A stretch of DNA of 64,000 nt from a virus. Shown here one piece after another: positions 24,271 to 31,973 of this stretch (position 1 is the first letter of the stretch; every line of letters begins with the position of its first letter). The translations under genes were made by a program, and so were the position numbers. The stretch spans positions 1 to 64,000 of IMG/VR virus record IMGVR_UViG_3300044837_000078. One strand, 5' to 3'. The notes under the pieces are model-generated. The model saw only the letters and a program-made list of their open reading frames with translations. It was not told where the DNA came from and searched no databases.

Positions 24271-24732
24271 CTAGACCGCGCGCAGTTTCGCAACCGCCTG
24301 CACGGTGTCTTCCGCCGCCCCGATCAGGGCGCCGGCGCAGACTTCTGTCTGCTTGATTTCGTTGTTGGAGGTCTTGCCGTCGGCGACCGCGTCGAGCGCT
24401 GCGCTCTCCAGGTCAGCGCCGGCGTGAGCGAGCCGCCCCACGATCTTGCTGACGCTCTGCGCTAATTCGAGATGCTGCTCGTGGGTGATGACCTCAAAGC
24501 CGCGCCGTCGCGCCCAGGCTTTGAGCATCACGTCGCCCGCAGCCTCGTCAAGCGTCATCGCCCGCCACAGCGAAATATGCTTGTTGGCGTCGTCGTTGGC
24601 GAACAGGCTGAGTTCCGATCCCTGAAAGCCGGTCCACTCCGCCGCGGCCCGGTTGCCGCCCGCCTTGTGGATCGCCAGCCGCACCAGGCGCTTGGTGAAG
24701 GCCTGCAATTCGGTCAGTACGATTTTCTCCAT
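24271..24732 (-). CDS. CII-like phage transcriptional regulator
   Basis: 153 residues with a helix-turn-helix near the start (LAIHKAGGNRAAAEWTGFQG SELS split over residues 18-43), typical of phage CII/CP76-type regulators. A long helical C-terminus follows. GGGGAAAG ribosome site upstream. It is the second gene of the leftward lytic operon after the Cro-like gene, as expected for a CII-like switch protein. Confidence 0.65.
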   Translation of the reverse strand: MEKIVLTELQAFTKRLVRLAIHKAGGNRAAAEWTGFQGSELSLFANDDANKHISLWRAMTLDEAAGDVMLKAWARRRGFEVITHEQHLELAQSVSKIVGRLAHAGADLESAALDAVADGKTSNNEIKQTEVCAGALIGAAEDTVQAVAKLRAV

Positions 24733-24826
24733 TCACTTTCCCCGTCCACTAATTGTTCCCTGAAAATGTTGGCATGACAGCGGGGCCTACGGTGGCGCTG
24801 GATGCGTCCCCAAAGGAGACGCCCCA

Positions 24827-24919
24827 ATGCTGGCCTTGATACTGATCCTGCTCTCCGCGGCCGTGGTGCTGTCGGCGGTGGCCTGTCTGCTCAACGTGCT
24901 GGACGGAGGGCGCGCGTGA
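24827..24919 (+). CDS. 30-residue membrane peptide
   Basis: MLALILILLSAAVVLSAVAC then a short polar end (NVLDGGRA). It has an excellent AAAGGAGA ribosome site 8 bases upstream. It lies on the plus strand between two minus-strand regulators, so it would need its own promoter. Toxic-peptide-like in composition. Confidence 0.45.
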   Translation: MLALILILLSAAVVLSAVACLLNVLDGGRA

Positions 24920-24930
24920 TCCGGCGGGGG

Positions 24931-25179
24931 TCATGATTCAGCCCTCGCCGGCGCCGGGCGCGGCACGCCGAGCGGCCAAGTCTCGTCAGCTTCGGGCCAG
25001 TTATCCGAGAACCACGAGAGGGCTTTTTCGAATTGAGCGGTGCCGAGATCGCCGCCGCGCTGGATGGCGTCGAATCGCTTGCCGTCGTTGAAGATCAGGG
25101 TTGAGACGCGCGCCAACGAAATTGACTTGGCACCACAATAGGTTGTGGCAACGGATAGCAATTGCTCGGTGAGTTTCAT
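24931..25179 (-). CDS. Cro-like early regulator
   Basis: 82 residues starting MKLTEQLLSVATTYCGAKSI; the segment SLARVSTLIFNDGKRFDAIQ looks like the helix-turn-helix-type domain of small alphaproteobacterial phage regulators facing the repressor. The ATG at 25179 is only 5 bases from the -10 of the leftward promoter, so the message is probably leaderless. A longer frame from 25263 is rejected because it would run through the operators. Confidence 0.65.
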   Translation of the reverse strand: MKLTEQLLSVATTYCGAKSISLARVSTLIFNDGKRFDAIQRGGDLGTAQFEKALSWFSDNWPEADETWPLGVPRPAPARAES

Positions 25180-25184
25180 GCCGG

Positions 25185-25214
25185 AAATATGCGGGTTTAT
25201 TCCCGCATCGTCAA
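25185..25214 (-). promoter_or_regulatory. Leftward early promoter with embedded operator
   Basis: On the minus strand TTGACG (25214-25209), 17 bases, CATATT (25191-25186). The spacer is almost entirely operator O1. The predicted start point falls at the ATG of the Cro-like gene. Confidence 0.65.
25191..25206. promoter_or_regulatory. Operator O1
   Basis: GCGGG-TTTATT-CCCGC, a perfect inverted repeat extended by AT on both sides (25189-25208), inside the leftward promoter. Confidence 0.75.
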
Positions 25215-25220
25215 GCCATC

Positions 25221-25236
25221 GCGGAAATTTATCCGC
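25221..25236. promoter_or_regulatory. Operator O2
   Basis: GCGGA-AATTTA-TCCGC, the same half-sites with one symmetric change, centred 30 bp from O1. Confidence 0.72.
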
Positions 25237-25255
25237 TAACTCGCCTGAACTGTGC

Positions 25256-25271
25256 GCGGGCATAATCCCTC
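25256..25271. promoter_or_regulatory. Operator O3 / repressor promoter
   Basis: GCGGG-CATAAT-CCCTC: one perfect and one degenerate half-site, 35 bp from O2. The spacer CATAAT is a good -10 box for the repressor gene, whose ATG follows 7 bases later, suggesting a leaderless repressor message and autoregulation. Confidence 0.62.
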
Positions 25272-25273
25272 AC

Positions 25274-25948
25274 ATGAGGGCGTCGGGCAAAGGCATCATC
25301 AGCAGAATTGAAAAGCGCCTCAAGGCGTTAGGACTCACCGAGAATTCGGCGAGCTCAAGCGCTGGCCTGTCGAGAGATGCCATTCGAAGCATCCGCCGGA
25401 ACATTGAGTCCGGCAAGCAGCGAGGGGTTTCATCCGAGACTCTGGAAAAGCTGGCGCCCGTCCTGCAAACCTCGAAGGCGTGGCTCCTATCCGGAGACGG
25501 CCCCGAGGTTGTCGGCGGAGATCATATCGAAAGCGGGGATATCCTGCAGGACAGTGACGACCGCAGCAAAACCGTCAGAGTGGTCGGCTACGTCGGCGCC
25601 AGCGGCGAGGCGGTCTACTACCGTTTCTCGGACGATCAGTTCGAGTATGTCGAGCCGCCACCTGGCGCCACCGATCAAACGGTCGCCGTCGAAGTACGCG
25701 GCGGCAGCTTGGGCGACGCGTTCAAGAGTTGGCTGGTGTTCTACCGCGACATTCGCTCGCCGGTGACCGAAGACCTCTACAACCAGCTTTGCGTCGTGGG
25801 CCTCGCCGACGATAGGATCCTCGTCAAGATCATCAAGCACGAGCGCAACGGGAGTTTCACTCTGCTTTCGAACGCCAACGTCGAGCCGCCGATCGAAGAT
25901 GCTGGAATTGAGTGGGCGTCGAAAGTCACCGACATGAGGCCGCGGTAG
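25274..25948 (+). CDS. Prophage repressor (HTH + S24/LexA-type domain)
   Basis: 224 residues. Residues about 8-70 are a helix-turn-helix (SRIEKRLKALGLTENSASSS, then LSRDAIRSIRR). Residues about 100-210 are an S24-type domain: VRVVGYVGASGEAVYY, then AVEVRGGSLGDAF with the likely nucleophile Ser145, and RILVKIIKHE with Lys185 as the general base. Such repressors hold lysogeny and are inactivated by RecA-stimulated self-cleavage, but the usual G-D-S-M motif is G-G-S-L here, so cleavage is not certain. The ATG directly follows O3; the longer in-frame reading from 25145 would cover the operators and is rejected. Confidence 0.88.
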   Translation: MRASGKGIISRIEKRLKALGLTENSASSSAGLSRDAIRSIRRNIESGKQRGVSSETLEKLAPVLQTSKAWLLSGDGPEVVGGDHIESGDILQDSDDRSKTVRVVGYVGASGEAVYYRFSDDQFEYVEPPPGATDQTVAVEVRGGSLGDAFKSWLVFYRDIRSPVTEDLYNQLCVVGLADDRILVKIIKHERNGSFTLLSNANVEPPIEDAGIEWASKVTDMRPR

Positions 25949-25959
25949 GAGGGGAAACC

Positions 25960-26466
25960 ATGAGAAGTTTTTTATGTGCCGTTTCGTTTGCTTTCGCATT
26001 TCTGGCCGTTGAAGCGCAAGCACAAGAGCAACGCGAATACACCATTCGGAACGTACCGCGGTGCACGTCGAATCTACCGCCCGGCATGGCCGACCCTTGC
26101 CGTGACGGGGTTATCACCTATCAGACGCTGGCGCGGGCACCGGAAAGTTTCGTCAATTCCACCGTAAACGGGCGCGGCAAGGTCATTCAAATTATGGAAA
26201 ACGGCGATGACATCACGCTTCGCGTCGATACCACGCGCGGCCCGCAAGGGCTCACCACGTCAGACACCATCTATATGGAATATCATAGGGAATTAATTTC
26301 AGAGCCGCATATTTTGGTGAACGATGTTGTCGCTTATTCCGGCAAATTTATGGGATTGAAATCGTATCGCACCGTGCGCGGCGATACCCTCCAGCTGCCC
26401 TACGTGGTGGCCCGAACATTGGCCAGCGTACCGCCGCTGCCGGGACGCACTGCAGACCGGCCCTAA
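25960..26466 (+). CDS. Secreted protein with OB-fold (tRNA_anti-like) domain
   Basis: 168 residues with a clear signal peptide (MRSFLCAVSFAFAFLAVEAQA, cleavage after AQA) and a beta-rich domain, residues about 65-155 (GRGKVIQIMENGDDITLRVD, then VAYSGKFMGLKSYRTVRGD), like the tRNA_anti-like OB family of periplasmic proteins. A strong AGGAGGGGA ribosome site sits 11 bases after the repressor stop, so it is probably expressed in the lysogen and may alter the host envelope. Confidence 0.72.
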   Translation: MRSFLCAVSFAFAFLAVEAQAQEQREYTIRNVPRCTSNLPPGMADPCRDGVITYQTLARAPESFVNSTVNGRGKVIQIMENGDDITLRVDTTRGPQGLTTSDTIYMEYHRELISEPHILVNDVVAYSGKFMGLKSYRTVRGDTLQLPYVVARTLASVPPLPGRTADRP

Positions 26467-26507
26467 AATGACCCGCCTCTCGCGCTGGAGGAACGAGGGC
26501 TGATCTG

Positions 26508-26894
26508 ATGGCGGACGATCCGGAGCATGAGGTGGACGGTGCCATGCACCTATATCTAATCCAACTGACTGAATGCCAGCATTCGGACGGCAATACGCTT
26601 CTGACGTTCCGCTCTAGGAGCGGGTCCGAGCATAAGATCGCGGTAAGCAAAGATGTTCGCGAGAGCCTGCTTCGCGAACTTCAGATTGAGGCAGCTCATC
26701 AAAACGTAGATTTGCTATCGCTGACCTTAACAGGGACATCGAATGCGGTGTCGGCTGTGGGCAAGGCGCTAGTTCTTCGAACGCGCGAGTTAGGCACCAT
26801 CGCAGTCGTGGTAGATGATCGTTCAATTGACAGTCTCCAACAAAATTTGGCCGAGCTGGCCGCGGTCCCGCCCTCTAGTGATAGCCGAAACTAA
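26508..26894 (+). CDS. Hypothetical 128-residue protein
   Basis: MADDPEHEVDGAMHLYLIQL then a beta-rich middle and Ser/Pro-rich end. It lies in the repressor-side operon, so may be a lysogeny or accessory gene. No family recognised. Confidence 0.65.
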   Translation: MADDPEHEVDGAMHLYLIQLTECQHSDGNTLLTFRSRSGSEHKIAVSKDVRESLLRELQIEAAHQNVDLLSLTLTGTSNAVSAVGKALVLRTRELGTIAVVVDDRSIDSLQQNLAELAAVPPSSDSRN

Positions 26895-26919
26895 TCTCCC
26901 TCGCACTGGAGCATCTGAC

Positions 26920-27210
26920 ATGCCGACGATCGGAGGTGCTATCGGTGCGTTGTATTCTGCTGTTTCGGTCGAACAGATTTTTTCACGCTCGCTGGCCGCT
27001 GTTTTGATTGCGCGCGAGATTGCGCGTTCACCTGATCCCGAGGCCGAGCTTCGACTCCTGACAGGAGAGATACATCGCGTGATCGATCGCTACGGGATCG
27101 ACCGGCCAACACCGGAACACCATTTGGAAAAAGACAAGGAGGCCGCACGTCTCGTGGTGGACGCAGTGGTCCAGATTGTTTCGCTGCTGCGAACGCAACC
27201 GGATCGATAA
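26920..27210 (+). CDS. Hypothetical 96-residue helical protein
   Basis: Begins MPTIGGAIGALYSAVSVEQI at 26920; an upstream in-frame start would overlap the previous gene. Helical, with SRSLAAVLIAREIARS and an acidic/basic C-terminal helix. Last gene before the 27.2-27.7 kb control region. Confidence 0.6.
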   Translation: MPTIGGAIGALYSAVSVEQIFSRSLAAVLIAREIARSPDPEAELRLLTGEIHRVIDRYGIDRPTPEHHLEKDKEAARLVVDAVVQIVSLLRTQPDR

Positions 27211-27433
27211 CAGGCAACCCGAACAGTTCCCGTAAAAGCATCTCACGACCTACCATCTTCGCGCCTCCTAACAAGAAGCCACCAGCCGTAGCCTCTCGGT
27301 TGTAAAATACCCGAATCACACGGGAAGTGAATGTGGCGAATCACTGTGAAGAAACTACTCGCATCCGACTAACGTAGTAGCTGCCAAGCCTCTTAAAGGC
27401 GCTGGCAGCGTACTTACTGACAGTTGTATCTTG

Positions 27434-27473
27434 GAGGACATTCTTTGGTTCGGATATGTCATTTTTGATGTCC
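27434..27473. repeat. GGACATC repeat cluster 3
   Basis: GGACATT (27434), ATATGTC (27455) and GATGTCC (27467-27473, reverse complement of GGACATC) around a T-rich core, similar to the pair in cluster 1 at 15908-15929. Confidence 0.5.
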
Positions 27474-27533
27474 TTTTTGTTCTGGCACGGTATTTGCTCC
27501 ATACAGATTAGACTTACAGACTCTCAGCAAGTA

Positions 27534-27559
27534 GGAGCGGGGATTTAAGACCCCGCTCC
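27534..27559. terminator. Strong GC hairpin, terminator-like
   Basis: GGAGCGGGG-ATTTAAGA-CCCCGCTCC, a perfect 9-bp stem. There is no U-run on either side, so it may block or process RNA rather than terminate alone. Confidence 0.45.
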
Positions 27560-27615
27560 CAGCACTGAGTCTAAAATTGGAAACGTCCGCGCGCGCGACC
27601 CCTCGAAAAATAATT

Positions 27616-27631
27616 GCGGGTTTTTTCCCGC
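27616..27631. promoter_or_regulatory. Operator O4
   Basis: GCGGG-TTTTTT-CCCGC, same half-sites and 6-bp spacing as O1, 29 bp upstream of O5 and just before the -35 box. Confidence 0.72.
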
Positions 27632-27638
27632 GCGGTAG

Positions 27639-27667
27639 TTGACTGCGGGGAAATACCCGCATATGTT
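27639..27667 (+). promoter_or_regulatory. Rightward early promoter with embedded operator O5
   Basis: TTGACT (27639-27644), 17 bases, TATGTT (27662-27667). The spacer is the operator GCGGG-GAAATA-CCCGC (27645-27660). This has the same build as the leftward promoter and should drive the long plus-strand early operon under repressor control. Confidence 0.72.
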
Positions 27668-27691
27668 CCCTCCATCACCTTGGAGGGTTCG

Positions 27692-27886
27692 ATGCAGCCT
27701 CGCCTCAAAACACAACCACAACTTCCCACACCGCTGGTGACCAGCCAGCTCGCTCTGTCCGCGCTCGTTGTCGTGCTCGGCGACGCGCTCGATGAACTGA
27801 AACAGCCCGGCGCCGCCTTCGACCGCAGCGACATCGTCGGGCGGATTGAGGACGTACTGGCCTCGGCAGAGGCGGTGCTGCAGTGA
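27692..27886 (+). CDS. First gene of rightward early operon, unknown
   Basis: 64 residues starting MQPRLKTQPQLPTPLVTSQL with a GGAGGG ribosome site. A hydrophobic helix (ALSALVVVLGDAL) is followed by an amphipathic one. It is the first product after repressor release, a position often used for host-takeover proteins. Confidence 0.62.
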   Translation: MQPRLKTQPQLPTPLVTSQLALSALVVVLGDALDELKQPGAAFDRSDIVGRIEDVLASAEAVLQ

Positions 27887-28146
27887 CACTCACCGTCCTG
27901 AATTTACTCGACGAATGCACCGGCGAGATCAACCGCGCCGTGCTGCGCTCGATGGTCCACCGCCGCGCTATGGCCGACTACGGCGCGTTGACGCCGCGCT
28001 CGCTCCGGCAGGCCCAGCGCTACTACGCCAGCGTCATTGCACAGCGGAAGGCCGGCTGGCGCCAGCGCCACGGGCTACCAGTCAAGATCACCATAACGAC
28101 ACCCTTTGGCCGTCCGGCCGAAGGCGTCCGCCGCTCGGCGTTTTGA
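27883..28146 (+). CDS. Hypothetical 87-residue early protein
   Basis: Basic, helical (SMVHRRAMADYGALTPRSLR), overlapping the preceding stop by 4 bases. Possibly nucleic-acid binding by charge; no family recognised. Confidence 0.62.
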   Translation: MTLTVLNLLDECTGEINRAVLRSMVHRRAMADYGALTPRSLRQAQRYYASVIAQRKAGWRQRHGLPVKITITTPFGRPAEGVRRSAF

Positions 28147-28154
28147 GGTCCGTG

Positions 28155-28415
28155 ATGAAAAGCGACGAGGATATCGCCAAGACGTTCCTGCTTCGCGGCA
28201 TTCAGCAATGGGGGCAGTCACCCGCCGATCGCGAACAAGCCACACGCGAATACGTCACCGCTGCCGGGTTTGTTTTCGGTTCGGATGATGGAAACGAATG
28301 GCTCAGGCACATCCTCCAGAACCTCAAGCGAGGGAAGCTTGAGACCGAGATCGAACAGTTGGTAGCAGCTCTTGCTAGCCGCGCATCCATCCTCAAAGCG
28401 GCGAGGGCGCAATGA
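28155..28415 (+). CDS. Hypothetical 86-residue early protein
   Basis: Starts MKSDEDIAKTFLLRGIQQWG with a helical acidic N-terminus and a basic C-terminal helix. Overlaps the next start. Unknown. Confidence 0.62.
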   Translation: MKSDEDIAKTFLLRGIQQWGQSPADREQATREYVTAAGFVFGSDDGNEWLRHILQNLKRGKLETEIEQLVAALASRASILKAARAQ

Positions 28416-28636
28416 TGCTCGCTCAACATCCGTTCATCCTCGGCATTCTGACCGGCGGCGGATTACTCGGCGGCGCGCTCGGCATCATCGGATGGTGCCT
28501 CGGTCACGACGCCGCAATGCGCAAGGTTGTGGGCTGGATGCGGCCGAAGGTCGACGAGGCGCACGGCGACGTGCCGGAGCTGCCGCCGATTCGTGAGCGG
28601 CGATTTATTCCGACAACGCCGGGACGCTGGACATGA
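28412..28636 (+). CDS. Small membrane protein
   Basis: 74 residues; a Gly-rich hydrophobic span near the start (FILGILTGGGLLGGALGIIG) then a polar cytoplasmic-type tail. Overlaps neighbours by 4 bases on both sides. Confidence 0.62.
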   Translation: MMLAQHPFILGILTGGGLLGGALGIIGWCLGHDAAMRKVVGWMRPKVDEAHGDVPELPPIRERRFIPTTPGRWT

Positions 28637-28821
28637 ACGCGCTCAATCTCAAAGACCGGCTGAACGAAATTATCGCCTCGCTTTGCCGCGATGCCGACAT
28701 GCCAAACGGCGGCCTATGTGAGGCGTCGCGCGTCCAGTCACGGAATCTTGTCGCCGCGCTTCGGGATGAGGTGACCGGCAAGCGCCCGAAATCAATCGAT
28801 CCTTCATGGGGTGACCGATGA
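28633..28821 (+). CDS. Hypothetical 62-residue early protein
   Basis: MNALNLKDRLNEIIASLCRD with two cysteines; helical, mixed charge. No family recognised. Confidence 0.58.
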   Translation: MNALNLKDRLNEIIASLCRDADMPNGGLCEASRVQSRNLVAALRDEVTGKRPKSIDPSWGDR

Positions 28822-29135
28822 GTGCCCTCAGCCGCTTCATGTCCACCGCGCGCGGCATCCTCGACGAGAAGCCCGCACCGAAAGCGCAACCGCCGTTCTT
28901 CGTCCGCACGACGTGGCTATTCGCCGAACTGGAGGAGCTGGCGACGCCCGACGAGATCGAGACCTTCATGGCGATCAAGATAGCGTGCCTTCAATGCAAC
29001 GTCGCAAAGATCGCGCCTCTAATCGAGGTAATCGCAATCAATAGCGAAAGACTGACGGACGGCCGCCAGCGCCACGAGCGGAAACAGCTCTGCGCCTGGA
29101 TCAAGGAACAGATCGCGCGGGATGGCTTGAAATGA
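28818..29135 (+). CDS. Hypothetical 105-residue early protein
   Basis: MSALSRFMSTARGILDEKPA followed by a helical domain with a CLQC motif (IKIACLQCNVAKIAPLIEV). It overlaps the exonuclease start by 4 bases. Unknown. Confidence 0.65.
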   Translation: MSALSRFMSTARGILDEKPAPKAQPPFFVRTTWLFAELEELATPDEIETFMAIKIACLQCNVAKIAPLIEVIAINSERLTDGRQRHERKQLCAWIKEQIARDGLK

Positions 29136-30064
29136 CCGTCGAAAGAATTCCGATCGACCCCGTTAAGATGCGCCCGCAATGGCTCGACCTGCGCACTAAG
29201 TTCATCACGGCCTCCGACGTGCCGGCCGTCTGCGGCGAGGGCCTGTTCGGCTCGGCCGCAAAAGTATGGGCCGAGAAAAAGGGCCTGCTATCGCCGCAGG
29301 AAATGAACGACGCGATGTTCCGCGGCATCATCGGCGAGCCCGCGGTGATGCGCGCCATCCAGTGGCACTTTCCCGATTGGGAAATCCGGCCGACCGGCGT
29401 GTTTCTGTGCGATCGCGAGACCCGTCTCGGCGCAACCCCGGATGGCGCGGCCGTCATTCCCGGCCGCGATGGCATCGGAATCATCCAATGCAAGACCGTC
29501 TCACGGCCTTGGTATGAGCAGAAATGGCTCGACGACGATGATAAGCCCGTGGTGCCGTTGGCCTATGAGCTACAGACCCTCACCGAGGCCATGTTGGCCG
29601 ACGCGCCATGGGCGATGATCGCGGTCCTGATCGTCGACACGTTCAAGTGGGAACTAAAAGTTTTCCCGGTCGAGCGCAACCCCGGCGCCGAGGCCAAGAT
29701 CAGGCAGTGCGTTGCCGAGTTCTGCCGCGACTACCTCGACGCCAACGTGCAGCCGCCGATCGATCCGGTGCGCGACGAGGAGTTGGTGAAGCGTCTTTTC
29801 CCGCGCGACAACGGTGCCGAGATCGACCTTTCCGGTGACAACTCTTTGCCCGGCATCGTTGCCGATTTCGAGGCCGCCAAAGCCATCAAGAAACGGGCCG
29901 AGACCGAGGAGAAGATCGCGGCCACCGCCATCAAAGCAAAGCTCGGCGAGCACAGCACCGCGCGCCTCGCCGACGGCCGACGGATCAGCCATCGGCTGCA
30001 GCAACGGGCTGGTTACGTTGTCGCTGATACTGAATTCCGAGTTCTAAGACTGTTGAAAGGTTGA
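29132..30064 (+). CDS. YqaJ-type viral exonuclease (recombinase partner)
   Basis: 310 residues with PD-(D/E)xK nuclease motifs of the YqaJ/lambda-exo group: GIIGEPAVMRA (Glu69), LGATPDG (Asp104) and IGIIQCKTV (Gln119, Lys121). The C-terminal 90 residues are a helical Lys/Glu region. It would resect double-stranded ends to feed the RecT protein two genes downstream. Confidence 0.87.
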   Translation: MTVERIPIDPVKMRPQWLDLRTKFITASDVPAVCGEGLFGSAAKVWAEKKGLLSPQEMNDAMFRGIIGEPAVMRAIQWHFPDWEIRPTGVFLCDRETRLGATPDGAAVIPGRDGIGIIQCKTVSRPWYEQKWLDDDDKPVVPLAYELQTLTEAMLADAPWAMIAVLIVDTFKWELKVFPVERNPGAEAKIRQCVAEFCRDYLDANVQPPIDPVRDEELVKRLFPRDNGAEIDLSGDNSLPGIVADFEAAKAIKKRAETEEKIAATAIKAKLGEHSTARLADGRRISHRLQQRAGYVVADTEFRVLRLLKG

Positions 30065-30066
30065 TC

Positions 30067-30828
30067 ATGAGCGTTGCAGCCAGAACGGCAGTAGTCGGCG
30101 ACAACCGCCCCTCGCTGATTACGACCGATCAACTCGCCAAGGACTTTCCCCAGGTCGAGGCGTTCATCGCCGAGCTTGAAAAGGCGACCGCCGAGTCGCC
30201 GCTTGTGATCGAGGATGACGCCGATATGGAGACGGTGAACGCTCTCGCGGTGAAGTTGGGCTCGGCGTCCAAGCGCTGCGACGTGCTGCGCGACGACACC
30301 GGCCGACCGCACCTAGAGGCCAAGCGAGTCATCGACGGGTTTTTCAAGGGCTTCATGGCGCGCGCCGACAAGGCGCAAGCGATGCTCGCCGCGCGCGCTA
30401 CCGCGTACCTGCGAAAGAAGGCAGCGGCCGAGCGGGCCAAGCGAGAGGCCGAGGAAGCCGTAGCGCGCGAAGCCGCCGCCAAGGCTCAGCGCGAAGCCGC
30501 GGCCGCCGTGAAGGCTGGCGACGCCGAGAAAGCCGCACTGGCCCAGGCCAAGGCCGACGAACACGAAAGCTGCGCCGACCAAGCCGCGGACGCTGCCAAT
30601 GCAAAGCCTTCCGAACTGGCGCGGACACAGACCGGCGCCGGCAGTTCAACGCTTGAGGAGCGGTGGTCGTTCGAGATCACCGACATCAACACCATCGACC
30701 TGAATGCGCTGCGCCCCTTCCTGCCGCAGACGGCCATCGAGCAGTCACTGCGCGCATTCGTGAAATCCGGCCGGCGCCAGATCGCCGGCGCCCGCATCTT
30801 CCCCGACACAAAGGCGCGCTTCCGCTGA
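30067..30828 (+). CDS. Coiled-coil protein between exonuclease and RecT
   Basis: 253 residues starting MSVAARTAVVGDNRPSLITT. The centre (residues about 110-180) is an Ala/Lys/Glu coiled coil, and the end (FEITDINTIDLNALRPFLPQ, then FVKSGRRQIAGARIF) matches the conserved C-terminal domain of phage proteins that travel with RecT. The family has no assigned activity; a loading or single-strand accessory role is plausible. Confidence 0.72.
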   Translation: MSVAARTAVVGDNRPSLITTDQLAKDFPQVEAFIAELEKATAESPLVIEDDADMETVNALAVKLGSASKRCDVLRDDTGRPHLEAKRVIDGFFKGFMARADKAQAMLAARATAYLRKKAAAERAKREAEEAVAREAAAKAQREAAAAVKAGDAEKAALAQAKADEHESCADQAADAANAKPSELARTQTGAGSSTLEERWSFEITDINTIDLNALRPFLPQTAIEQSLRAFVKSGRRQIAGARIFPDTKARFR

Positions 30829-30857
30829 TCGCGGACGGCCGACACAAGGAGGCTACC

Positions 30858-31973
30858 ATGTCTGAAGAAGCCGCAACTGCCGAAGTCGTTCACCTGCCGG
30901 CGACACGCCACTTCGTATCGACGACGGATGTTTTCTCCGATCCCGCCTCATTCGAACATGCCCAGCGCGTGGCTAAAGTGTTTGCCTCGTCAAACCTGGT
31001 GCCACCGCACCTCAAGGGTCAGGTTGCCGATTGTCTGATCGCCTATCAGATCGCGCGCCGGCTCAATGAGGAACCGCTGACAGTTTTCCAAAACATCTAT
31101 GTCGTCTCCGGCCGGCCGGGCTGGAAAACCGAATATGTGATCGCGCGCGCCAACAAAGCCGGCGTGTTCAAAAGCCGGATCACATGGAAGCCGACAGGCG
31201 AGGGCGACAACCTCGCGGTGACGGCCAGCGCGGTGCTCGCCGATTCCGGCGAAGTCATCTCGGTTACCTGCGACATGAAGATGGCGCGCGCTGAGCACTG
31301 GACGAAGAACGCCAAATACACCTCGATGCCGGAGCACATGCTGCGCTGGCGATCGGCCGCCATGCTGATCAGGCTCTACGCGCCGGAAGTCATGCTCGGC
31401 ATGCCGGTGATCGAAGAACTGGAAACCATGGAGCCCGCGCCGATGCGCGACATCAGCCCGGCGATGCGCCGCTCGCTTGATGATTTTGCCAACGGCATCA
31501 ACTCGGCCAGCGCTGCCGAGAGTGAAGTATCCGAAGATCAAACCAATTCCACCGCGTCGTCGTCAGCAACCGGAGAACATTCATCTGCCGGCGCGGCGGA
31601 GGCAGGGGAGGCCGATCCAGCACAGGATCCTGACAAGGCCGGCCCTGCCAACAATCAACAGAGTTCGCCGCAACCGTCCTCGCCGCCCGCTGGGCCGGAA
31701 GCGTCGGGCCAGGCCGCTGCCAAGTCCAATCCCTCCAAGGAAGATAAGGCAGCGGCCAAGGCCGGAGATAAACCACCTTCAACGGAGGCGGAATACGTCG
31801 AGGCCACCACGATCTGGATTGCCAATCTGCTTGATGCGGACGCCGGCGAGAAGCGCTGGAAATCTGAAAAGACGCTTCGCAACAAAGCCAACGTCGGCGC
31901 CGATGCGCGCGAGTCCCTGCAAGAGAAGCTGGCGGCCAAGTGCTCCGAGATCAGGGACGCGGATCGGTCATGA
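30858..31973 (+). CDS. recT: RecT-family single-strand annealing protein
   Basis: 371 residues behind an AAGGAGG site. Residues about 30-190 carry RecT features: LKGQVADCLIAYQIARRLNE, GRPGWKTEYVIARANKAG, and CDMKMARAEHWTKNAKYTSM then MLRWRSAAMLIRLYAPEV. The following 100 residues are a low-complexity Ser/Ala/Pro linker and the end a small basic domain. It anneals DNA strands in phage recombination with the YqaJ exonuclease. Confidence 0.9.
   Translation: MSEEAATAEVVHLPATRHFVSTTDVFSDPASFEHAQRVAKVFASSNLVPPHLKGQVADCLIAYQIARRLNEEPLTVFQNIYVVSGRPGWKTEYVIARANKAGVFKSRITWKPTGEGDNLAVTASAVLADSGEVISVTCDMKMARAEHWTKNAKYTSMPEHMLRWRSAAMLIRLYAPEVMLGMPVIEELETMEPAPMRDISPAMRRSLDDFANGINSASAAESEVSEDQTNSTASSSATGEHSSAGAAEAGEADPAQDPDKAGPANNQQSSPQPSSPPAGPEASGQAAAKSNPSKEDKAAAKAGDKPPSTEAEYVEATTIWIANLLDADAGEKRWKSEKTLRNKANVGADARESLQEKLAAKCSEIRDADRS

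Larger units (their letters stand above)
27211..27638. other. Noncoding region with hairpins and regulatory repeats
   Basis: No convincing gene. It holds a paired element GCTGCCA/TGGCAGC with an inner GCCT/AGGC stem (27380-27409), GGACAT-type repeats (27434-27473), a perfect 9-bp hairpin GGAGCGGGG/CCCCGCTCC (27534-27559) and the first of two operators. It probably ends the lysogenic transcript and leads into the rightward promoter; a small RNA is possible. Confidence 0.5.

Noticed and set aside
25180-25263. Upstream extension of the Cro-like gene
   Set aside because: It would be translated from DNA made up of the promoter and three operators; the ATG at 25179 fits the promoter.
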